NCBI GenBank assembly: GCA_037974335.1
Contig: CM075729.1
Coordinates: 118,984,434-119,048,433, forward strand
DNA length: 64,000 nt
Reading direction: 5' to 3'
DNA from: Prionace glauca
Taxonomy: Eukaryota; Chordata; Chondrichthyes; Carcharhiniformes; Carcharhinidae
Shown here: one piece after another, positions 23,222-34,200 of the stretch
Position numbering within the stretch: position 1 is the first letter of the stretch
How the letters are laid out: every line of letters starts with the position of its first letter
Translations under genes and position numbers: made by a program
Notes under the pieces: model-generated
Told to the model about the DNA's origin: nothing
Databases searched by the model: none
What the model saw: only the letters and a program-made list of their open reading frames with translations

Positions 23222-23460
23222 GTTTGTATGTCTGCTGTGGCTCAATTGTAGATTTAAATCCCATTCTAGTGCTTGAGCACAAAAATCTAGACTGACATTC
23301 CAGTGCACCACAGGGAAGCTGCTCTGTCAGAGGTGCACTGGTGTTAAACAGAACCACACATTGGCTACTACATTTCCTATTTACAACAGTGGCTACACTC
23401 CAAAAAGTACTCCATTGGCAGCAAAGTGGTTTGATAAGTCTAATAGTTGTGTCAAGTATC
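23222..23460 (+). mobile_element. Third SINE family, internally deleted
   Basis: tRNA-like head relic (ctgtggctcaattgtag, then aatcccattctagtgcttga) and tail (ctccaaaaagtactccattg). The middle is shorter than the usual family form as I recall it. Confidence 0.5.
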
Positions 23461-23689
23461 ATGTAACTTCCACTCTCTCTTAATTCCTCCTTGCTTTTGT
23501 ATTTTATTACTGGAGTAATAAAATTAAAAAATTTTAAAACCACTGTCAAATGTTCAAAGATTTTTGTACATACACCCTATGTTTCTCTGTTCTTGCACTC
23601 CATTCCAAATTGCACTGTTTCATTCAAATTGACTGTCTATATTCTTCCCAACAAAATGCTTTACTTCACACTTCTGTTTGACCATCCAC

Positions 23690-24155
23690 TAAACTTTACT
23701 AGGATGCTACCGGGACTTGATGGTTTGAGTTATAAGGAGAGCCTGGGTAGGCTAGGACTTTATTCCCTGAAGCATTGAAGGCTGAAGGGTGATCTTGTAG
23801 AGGTCTATAAAATAATGAGGGGCACAGATCAGCGAGATAGTTGACATATTTTCCCAAATGTAGGGGAGTCTAAAACTAGAGGGCATAGGTTTAAGGTGAG
23901 AGGGGAGAGATACAAAAGTGTCTAGAGGGGCAATTTTTTCACACAGAGGGTGGTGAGTGTCTGGAACAAGCTGTCAGAGGTAGTGGTAGAAGCGGGCACA
24001 ATTTTGTCTTTTAGACAGTTACATGGCTATGATGAGTATAGAGGGATGTGGGCCAAATGTGAGTAACTAGGACTAGCTTAGTGGTTGAACAAAAGATTGG
24101 CATTGACAAATTGGGCCAAAGGGCCTGTTTCCATGTTGTAAACCTCTGTGAATCA
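23690..24155 (+). mobile_element. CR1-like LINE 3' end
   Basis: PGLDGLSYKESLGRLGLYSL in frame, then the C-terminal end, finishing gggccaaagggcctgtttcc. Confidence 0.75.
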
Positions 24156-24976
24156 ATGCAAAGAATGTAGTTTATTAGTTTGAGAACATGTTTGAATCCC
24201 GTATAAACAATGAGACCAAGAGGTGCCTGCGAAGAGCTAACACCCATCACAGTTATATCCAGGGAGTTGAACATTCATAGTTTAATCTTTAGGATTTGTG
24301 CCTTTGTAAGACACTCAAGGACCATGTTTGCACCAAATTGGATGATTGATGGAAAAGAAAATTTCACCAACAGTGGAAACATATGCATTATTCTGATTTT
24401 TTTTATGATTTTGTTATCAAATTGTAAGATGCTATTAAGCACAAAGTGGAATCATATTCTGCAAAAATCATTTTTATAATTTATTTTATGGGATGTGGGC
24501 GTCCCTGGCTAGGCCAGCATTTATTGCTATCTTTTATGGACATCTGAGGGAGGGGGGTTAAGTGGTACAACATGTTATATTCTGCTCATTTGAGGACGTG
24601 CTCATTATCTCTGTTACTTCTCTCCTAACCAATTCTGTATCTGTTTACCCTCTTTCCCTGGGATTATTTTCCTCTTGGAAGGGACAGTTGCAGTCTCCTT
24701 CCATCAGGTGGGGAGTGGCAGTGTTAGGGTGATGATAGCGATGGTTTCTGATCCTGTGCAGCCCTTGTCCTTACCCTTCTCACTGAATACTTGGTCCCTT
24801 ACTGTGAGAAGGAGAGAGAGAGAGAGGGAAAGATGTGTCATCCCTTTGCCCTGACGCACCTAAAGGAGTGGAATCGTTTTTACACCATTTGCTGCTTTTT
24901 TTCATATTTTCTGAAATTAATGTCAGGATTTTACGGCACAGCTCAGAGGCATTAATCTCTATTTTCCGTTTATCAG
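24156..24976. other. Intron/flank before the first Ig exon; nothing clear except a LINE2/SINE2 tail at 24484-24545
   Basis: 24484-24545 (gggatgtgggcgtccctggc) is an inverted LINE2/SINE2 tail. I saw no signal-peptide exon here. Confidence 0.4.
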
Positions 24977-25282
24977 ATCGAAGGACGAACGTGTTTGGTG
25001 TCATTGGTTCCTTGGTGTTACTGGACCCTGAATATGGAGCAGACCTGAAGAACAGTGAAGTTACATGGGAGTTCGCTGGCAGTGATGGAAAACTTGTTCC
25101 TATTTTGGATTACGTACCAAATTACCCACAAGCGGAACCAAACAAAAACTTTGAATTACGTTTACTATTTATTACATCCAATGGGTCTCTGATGTTGAAC
25201 AATTCACAACCCAGTGACCAAGGTGTTTATACTATCACTGTAAACAGAACTTGGAAATGGAGTATCACTTTGGAACTCTTAG
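24977..25282 (+). CDS. Exon: membrane-distal Ig domain (IgV-like, D1)
   Basis: This 306-nt exon, phase 1 at both ends, has acceptor ...gtttatcag and donor ggtaagtgc. It encodes about 102 residues starting near [10 protein letters not shown]-strand-like segment (IGSLVLL), a C-strand tryptophan (VTWEFAG) and an F-strand end ([19 protein letters not shown]) are clear. There is no cysteine at the B or F positions, so the canonical disulfide is missing. That absence is typical of the first domain of CD2, SLAM-family and HEPACAM proteins rather than of CD47. Three N-glycosylation sequons are visible (NGS, NNS, NRT). The frame is open upstream to an ATG at 24835, but that stretch is not signal-like and sits before a good acceptor, so I treat it as intron. 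Confidence 0.8.
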
Positions 25283-28200
25283 GTAAGTGCTTTCAATGCT
25301 TTATCACTTTGGGTGTGACAATCGTTTCAGGTCATGATTGTTCATTACTTAGGAACACAAACATTCCAGTCAACCCCTCAAGCCTGTTCTGTTATTCTGT
25401 TAAATTGTGGTTGATCTATCTCGCCCCTGAATTTATCTGTCTTTCTTACTTAATCTCCTATATCTATTACCCAATAGAAAAAAATCTATTGATCTCAGTA
25501 CATGCAGGCCTCAACTTTACAACGCTTGATTTGGCACTTATGACATTTATAAATTTGCACCCTGTTTCAGCTTCACAGCTCTGGTTCCCAGGAATGAAGA
25601 GCTTGATGTATGAGGAACATGTGAGGATTCTGGGTCTGTAACCCATGGAGTTTAGAAGGATGGGGAGAGGTGGGGGGGAGGTGGGTGTGGACGTGGGAGG
25701 ACGGGGAATGGGGTGGATTTCATTGAAACTGACAGAATACTGAAAGGCCTGAACAGAGTGGATGTGGGGAAGATGTTTCCATTAGCTGGAGAGACTTGGA
25801 TCTGAGGCACAGGCTTAGAGTAAAGGGACATGCCTTTAGAACTGAGATGAGGAGGAATTTCTTCAGCCAGAGGGTGGTGAATCTGTGGAATTCATTACCA
25901 CAGAAGGCTGTGAAGGCCAGGTTACTGAGTATATATAAGACAGAAAAAGATAGGTTCTTGATTGGTAAGGGATTCAAAGGTTATGAAGATAACGCAGGAG
26001 AATGTGGTTGAGAAATTTATCAGGAATGATTGAATGGTGGAGCAGACTTGATGGGCCACATGGCCTAATTCTGCCTCTATATCTTATGGTCTCATTTTGT
26101 GGTCATATGGTTCTAACCTTATGATTCTCTGCGCTGCCTGTCTTTTCTGAGTCTGTCTGACCCCTGAATGACCCTGTGGAGGTGGAAACCTGCCCCCCCC
26201 CTTTGATTTTGTGGTAAAAATGTGGCCTGACAGTACAGAGACAGATAGAATGACAGGCAGAGAGAGCAGTGGAGCTGAGAGAGCAGTGATGTCTGGGTTT
26301 TGTGCACCTAGTTTCCTAACACTGAGAGCACAGTAAATATGCTATCATCACACTAGGCTCATATCTTAGCATATCCGTACAGTGTAATCTCTGACAGTGA
26401 CCTACTGGCTGACAAATACTTTCAGACAATTTTTTTTAAATTTCAAAAATATACTTTATTCATAAAAATCTCCATTAATCCATTGCAAACCTACATGTCT
26501 ATACATTGCAAACAGTGCAGAATAAAAAACATTTTTACAGTCCTATACAAATTACAGCTATTGCATTTCAAAACTTAAAACTATATACATGCCTCAAAAA
26601 TTACTGTGTGCCGTTATTTCTCAAATTGGCACACAGTTATGCAGGTTGAGGGTGTTCTGCAGTTCCTGGGCCCTCGGTCTGCCTCCGTTAAAAGGCCTTA
26701 CAGTGTTGCCTTTCCCCGTTGTGCCTTTGCGGCAAATACCTTCAGACAAATAGCTTACCAGCACTTGGATTGCCAAGCAGATAAAAAAGCCTAAAGTTTT
26801 GCATAGTAACATGAGTCCACAAATTAATCACCCTTTTTTAACATTATACCTCTGGGAAATAGTACTAATTCTGATGGATCAGGAAGCAATGTCTCCATCC
26901 ACATTGGACTGGAAACCAACTAATATAAAAGGAAATTTCCTGAACACATGTCAGAAAGGGGGTGGGGGGTGGGGTGGGCAGCAAGTTGGCACAGTGGTTA
27001 ACACTGCAGCCTCACAGCTTCAGGGACCCGGGTTGAATCACTGTCTGTGTGGAGTGCCAAAAATGTGCTGGTTAGGTGCATTGGCTGTGCTAAGTTCTCC
27101 CTCCAGTGTACCTGAGTAGGTGCTGGAGTGTGGCGACTAACGGTTTTCACAGTAACTTCATTGCAGTGTTAATGTGACATTTCACATTAACTGGAGTGTG
27201 GCGACTAACGGTTTTCACAGTAACTTCATTGCAGTGTTAATGTAAACCTACTTGTGACACCAATAAATAAACTTCAAAGTTAAAGTCTTCACCACTTTGC
27301 CCTTCACATTGTTGTTATCTTGATCTCCATTCAAGCCCCCGTTTTACACTAAATATTCTTTGCATTTCTGTAAATGTCTTCCTCTATGTCTTGGTGGTTG
27401 TACAATATACATCCAGTGGCCTATTAGTACCTGTAATGGTTCTTCACTCTAATGAACTGACCTTAACCCCAGCGGGACACCCTCTCGCCTCCATCACTGC
27501 CAACCCTCCATCTTTTTCTCCTTTCTGCCCTTTGCTGTATCCCAGAGTATTTGCCACCCATTCTTGTCCTTTTTTGACCCAGGCCTGCGTTATCTTCTGA
27601 CAGATTCCCATTTGGCTAGCTGTGCCTGTACCAACCTATTTACACACTCCAGGCATTCACATAGCTGCAACAAAATATAGCTTTCTATTCCCTCTTACTC
27701 TGACTCTGCTTTATTATTTCTTTCTTCAGTGTTATCTCTGTCTCTCCTAAATCTTTGAGCACCTTGGATTTCTTCTCTAATTTTAACTCCTGGTGTCCAA
27801 TCCCTGCTAAGTTATTTTAAACCCTTTCCAATTCCTAATCAGCTGACAGCTCAGACTCCAATAAAAGGAATTATTGTGTTGCTAACACAGCTAGGGAGAA
27901 AGTTATGGTGACAGACACTTTTATCTTTGATCTCTTTGTCAATGGTTTTAATGTTTATTTATACAAGATAAGGTGTTGCCAAGTAACTATAAGTTTGGCT
28001 GTACAAAAAACCGGTTGGGCAACATTTTTAAAAGTGTTATGCAGCAGAACAATTTTTTTCAATTAAACTTATGATTGTTTTTGATTTGATTTATTATTGT
28101 CCCATGTATTACAGTGAAGTGTTGTCTCTTGTGCGCTATGCAAACAAAGCATACTGTACATAGAGAAGGAAACGAGAGAGTGCAGAATGTAGTGTTACAC

Positions 28201-31200
28201 TCACAGCGAGAGTGTAGAGAAAGGTCAACTTAGTGTGACGTAGGTCCATTCAAAAATTTAATGGCAGCAGAGAAGAAGCTGTTCTTGAGTCGGTTGGTAT
28301 GTGATCTCAGTCTTTTGCATCTTTTTCTCTGAAGGTGGAAGACAGAATGTCCCGGGTGCATGGGGTCTTTGATTATGCTGGCTGCTTTGCCGAGGCAGCA
28401 GGAAGTGTAGACAGATTCAATAGATGGGAGGCTGGTTTGCGTTTGGTTTGGGCTACATTTTTCTCAGATTCCCTAGAATTTTCCCTGGAATTAAAAGTCT
28501 GCTGATCACCATGAAACCATTGTCAGTTGTCACTAATGTTCTTTTAGGGAAGGAAATCTACCATCCTTTACTGGTTTGGCCTCTATGTTATTCCAGACCC
28601 GCAGCAATGTGGTTGATTCTTAACTGCCCTCTGAAATGGTCAAGCGACTTATTTTAAGGAGAGTTAGGGATGAGCAACAAATGCTGGTTCAGCCAGCGAC
28701 ACCCACATCCCCTGAACAAATGAAACAAAACTGGGTGAAATGAGTCCCTGGCTGGTGAGGAAAGCAAGTGAAGCTCTGATAATTCATTTCTCTGGCTACA
28801 GGCGTGACCCCAGAGGAATGCTAACTTTGTATTGTTAAGTGAGGAAGAAAAGAGAGCCCCACTAATTACAGACCAGACAACCTGATCTCAGAACGTTAAC
28901 CCTGTTTCTGGCTCCACAGATGTTGTGAAAAGTCTGACAACACCAGGTTTTAGTCCAACCTATTTATTTGATAATATACTCACAAGCTTTCGGGTTAGTC
29001 CCTTCGTCAGGTGAATGGAGAGTTCTGGCCTCAGCACAGTCTGTGCTTTATACGCTCTGTCTGAGCCCAGAACTCTCCATTCACCTGACAAAGGGACTAA
29101 CCCGAAAGCTTGTGAGTATATTATCAAATAAATCGGTTGGACTAAAACCTGGTGTTGTCAGACTTTTCACTGTGTTTATGCCAGTCCAACGCCGGCATAC
29201 CCACATCATGTCCACAGATGCTGCCAGACCTTTATAGAACTGTTTTTATTTCAGATTTGCAGCATCCACAGTATTTTTTTATTTTAGTCTGAATTTGGTG
29301 GTTGAGCAAATCTTTGGGAAAGATTCTGAGAGAATTTCTAAGAGGCCATCTGTTTCTACTGAAAGAATTCTCCATCTTTGTGCATGACGAAAGCTTGGCT
29401 GGGAGCCCAGACTAACAAGTATATTAGCACAGCAGGGGAACCGATTTTGACCGCCAAAGTGAATTGTGAATATAGCTTGATTTATTTTGTGTGATTTATG
29501 TGAATCATAGAGATATACAGCACAGAAATAGGCCCTTTGGCCCAACTCGTCCAGGCTCAAAAGAGTTCCCAAACTGAACTAGGCCCATTTGCCTGCATTT
29601 GGCCCATATCTCTCTCAACCTTTCCTATCCATGTAGCTGTCCAAATGTCTTTTAAATGTTGCAATTGTACCTCTTCCGGCAGCTCATTCCATATACACAC
29701 ACTGCCCTCTGTATGATAAAGTTGCCCCTCATTTCCCTTTTAAATTTTTCTCCTCTCAACTTAAACCTCTGCCCTCTAATTTTGCACTCCCCTATCCTGT
29801 GGAAAAAACCTTGACTGTTCACCTTATCTAGGCCCCTTAAGATTTTATAAAACTCCATAAGGTCACCCCTCATCCTCCTACGCTCCAGTAAAAAAAGAGT
29901 CTCAGCCTATCTAGCCTCTACTGAAAGTTCAAACCTTCCAGTCTGGTAACATCTTTGTCAATCTTTTTTGCACCGTTTCCAGTTTCACATCATTCTCCCT
30001 ATAGCAGGGCAACAAGAATTGTACACTCCAGGTGTGGCCTTACCAAAGTCTTGTGTAGTTGTAACATAATGTCCCAGCTCCTGTACTCAATTCTCTGACT
30101 GAAGAATGCAAGTGTGCCAAATGCCTTCTTCCTCACCCTGTCTACATGTGACATGACTTTTAAGGAACCATGTACCTGCATCCCCCACGTCTATCTGTTC
30201 GACAACACTTCCTAGGCCCCTACCGTTAACTGTGTAACTCCCGCCCTGGCTTGTCTTAGCAAAATGCAAACTTGTTCTTTCTGAGATATCTTTTGCCAAT
30301 GTCACAATTTTATTCAGACCAGAATGCTGGACTTCCCTAACAGCACTGTGGGTATACCTACACCAGCAGGACTGCAGTGAATCAAAAATGAAGCTCATCA
30401 ACACTTTCTCAAGGGAAAGTAGTGATAGCAATAAATGCTGGCCTAGCCAATGATCCCATGAAAGAACTAAAGGATAATGGAGGCGGAAAGCGTCATCTCA
30501 GTTTTAAAATAATTAGATATGCACTCGTGTGCCATGAGACCAAGAGTTGGAAGGCGATACTAGATAGTCCTCTGGCCAGCATGGAGACGATGGTTGAATG
30601 GCTTTATTCTGTACAGTGTATTTATGTTTCTGTGGCAGAGATGTTAATGGAGAGAATTTTTTGCTTAACTGGCCGAAGGCACTAATGGTGGAGTGTAAGA
30701 TGTTGGAGAGGAGATGTTGGTTGTTGGGGGGGGGGGGGGGGGGGTACTGGGTGTCAAAAGATTTGAAGGACTGAGGGAGTGTACAGAAATGGAGAGAGTC
30801 AAGAAATCATAAGATCATTGAATCCCTGCAGAGCCATTTGGCCCATCGAGTCCAATCGAGCATCTTATCCCGTTCCAACTCCCGGCCCAATTCCCGTAAC
30901 CCACACACCAGGGACCAGGATTCAAATCCCTCTGTGGCAGATAGTGAAATTTGAATTCAATAAAAAAAACCTGGAATTAAGAATTTACTGATGACCATGA
31001 AGCCATTTTCGATTGCCAGAAAAATCCATCTGGTTCACTAATGCCCTTCAGGGAAGGAAATCTACTGTCCTTATCTGGTCTGACCTACATGTGATTCCAG
31101 AGCCTATGGCTGAATCAGAACTGTCCTCGGGCAACTAGGGATGGGTAATAAATGCTGACCAGCCAGTGTCGCTCATGTCCCACCAATGAATAAAAAAAGT

Positions 31201-34200
31201 CAGGCCGATGTAGGAGCAGGGTCAGATAATCTTGGAGTTGGACAGCCTTTGTGATCAGATGAAGGCTTTTTAAGTTCATCTCAGCATTAATGTTATCATT
31301 GATGTGATGATGACGTACCCGTGAAGGACAGAGTTCTTGTTAGTTAATTATATTAACAGAACGGGCAGCATTTTACACACTTCCTGCCATGTTTCGCAGA
31401 GGCAGCCCACCATTAACTGACAGTGGGACCTTCCAGTCCCACCGGGGTTTCCAGTTCTACGCATCCCTTCCACTGCCGGGAAATCTGCGGTAGGGGTTCG
31501 CCGTTCGGTGGGACTGGAAGACCCCGCTGTTCAGAACATTTGGAAAATTCAGTGAGCAGCAATGATGTTCTCATGTTCAGACCTGTTAATCTGACCATTT
31601 TCTCTCTCCCACAGAGCTACTGTCAGAGCCTTTCATCAATGTTACCTATGTGGATACCACCATCAAACTGACCTGTCAGGTATCTGCGGGGAAAGCAAGT
31701 TCCATTCAGTGGCAGAAGAATGAGAAAATGATCACAAATACTGAACACTATCGGTTGGTGCAAAACAACAGTGTGTTGATTATTTCAGATGCTACAGTAT
31801 TAGATTGCGGAATCTACACTTGCACCATGGAGAACCCTGTTAGCCAGAAGAACGCTTCCTATCTTTTTGCAATTTATGGTGAGTCTTGTCTGTCAGTCTA
31901 TTCCATTTATTAGTCAAAAAGGATACAGCACCTAATGTTCCTTACACTCTGCCCCACTAAAGATGTTAATATTGGAAGAACTTTGTACATTTTCATGATA
32001 GCTAGAGGGGGATAAAGATGGAAGATCACAAGTTAATTTACCCGATTATATATTCTTGACCATTTACCGGGAATGGCAAAGTGGAAAACCATGGGTGGAA
32101 CTCTCCTGTACTGCCCGCCATGGGAATTGTAGGGGGGGGGGGGGGGGGAAGGGAGGATCCATGCAAAGGCCCGTTGACCTCGGGTGGGATTTTCCAGTTT
32201 TGAGGTGAACATGGCCAGAAAATCCCACCCCATATTTTAATTTCACATTCCAGAGCAGACAGATCACACAATTGAGGAACTGAACATTGGTGCGATATAA
32301 TACATTCATCTCAACTTGGAGTTGAAGGGCAGCATGGTGGCACAGTGGTTAGCACTGCTGCCTCACCCTCCAGGGACCGAGTTCAATTCCGGCCTTGGGT
32401 GACTGTCTGTGTGGAGTTCTCCCCGTGTCTGCATGGGTTTCCTCCTCCTCCTCCCACACTCCAAAGATGTGCGAGTTAGGTGGGTCGGCCATGCTAGATT
32501 GCTCCTTACTATCGGGGGGGGATTAGCAGAGTAAATACACAGGGTTACAGGGATAGAGACTGTGGGATTGTTGTTGGTGTAGGATCGGTGGACTGAATGG
32601 CCTCTGTCTGCACTGTAGGATTCTATGGTACATTGTCGGGACAGAGTTGAGAGTACTTTAGGCTATGTTTAAGTGGATGGAACCTCACCTTGAAGAGTTG
32701 GCGATGGCGATGTGTTTTGGAGCCGACGAGGGAGCGAGCTATCTTGGATCTGGTGCTATGTTGGGCCGAAGGGCCTGTTTCTGCACTGTAGGATTCTATG
32801 CTGGTTCTATGTAATGAGGCGGGTAGAATTAGGGACATTGCGGTGAAGGATCTTCTTGGAGAGAGTGATCATTGTATGGTGGAGTTTCTGTTGCAGATGG
32901 AGGAGGAGAAAGTGGGTTCCCGGACACACGTCCTTTGTTTGAATAGAGGGGAGTATGGTAGGATGAGAGAAGAATTGGTGAATGTGGACTGGGGGAGTGC
33001 GCTGGAGGGAGGGTCTGCTGAGGAGCAGTGGAGGATCTTTAAGGAGATCTTTCTTGGTGCTCAGCAGAAATTTATTCCGATGGTCAAAAAGGACTGTAGG
33101 AGGAGAGGTAATAAGCCATGGATAACGAAGGAGGTGAAGGAAAGTGTTAAATTAAAAGCGGAGGAATTTAGAGTAGCGAAGAGTAGTGGGTGAGAAGAGG
33201 TTTGGGAGAGGTTTAAATGTCAACAAAGATTGACAAAGAAGTTGATAAAGGAGGGTAGGAGAAACTATGAAGCTGGGCTAGCGCTTAATATAAAAAAGGA
33301 TAGCAAGAGTTTTTATAAATATATAAAAAGGAAGAGGCTGGCTAGGGTGAACGTTGGTCCTTTAGAGGATGAGAAAGGTGACCTAGTGGTAGGGGATGGG
33401 GATATGGCTAAGGTATTGAATAACTTTCTTGTTTCTGTCTTCACGGAGGAGGACGTGAATAGTTTGCTGGGTGTTAGCGATGGAAAGGTGGTAGGACTGG
33501 AGGGTCTTAATGACATTACTGTTACTAGAGAGGCGGTGCTCGACAGACTGGAGGGGCTGATTGTGGACAAGTCCCCAGGACTGGATGGAATGCATCCGAG
33601 GGTTCTGAAAGAAATGGCAGAGGTTATAGTGGATGCATTGGTGGTTATTTTCCAGATGTCGCTGGATTCTGGGGAAATGCCGGAAGATTGGAAAACGGCT
33701 AATGTTACGCCGTTGTTTAAGAAGGGTGCCAGGCAAAAGGCGGGGAATTATAGGCCGGTTAGTTTAACATCTGTGGTAGGTAAAATGTTAGAATCCGTCA
33801 TTGAAGAGGAAATTGCGAGGCATCTTGAAGGGAATTGCTTGATAGAGCAGACGCAGCACGGTTTCATTAAAGGGAAGTCGTGTCTGACAAATTTACTGGA
33901 ATTCTATGTGGATGTGTCTAGGGCGGTGGATAGAGGAGAGCCGCTGGATGTGGTCTTTCTGGATTTTCAGAAGGCGTTTGACAAAGTACCTCATTAGAGG
34001 TTATTGCAGAAGGTCAGGGGACTTGGAGTTGGGGGTAGGGTGTTAGCGTGGATAGAGGATTGGTTGTCAAGTAGGAGGCAGAGAGTAGGGGTCAACGGGT
34101 GCTATTTGGATTGGCGGATGGTGACTAGTGGAGTGCCCCAGGGGTCGGTGATGGGGCCTCAGCTATTTACCATTTATATAGATGATCTGGAGGAGGGAAC

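Noticed and set aside
24835-24976. Upstream extension of the first Ig frame to an ATG (MSSLCPDAPK...)
   Set aside because: The frame happens to be open, but the peptide is not signal-like and a usable acceptor lies at 24975-24976. The family's V domains start where the exon does.
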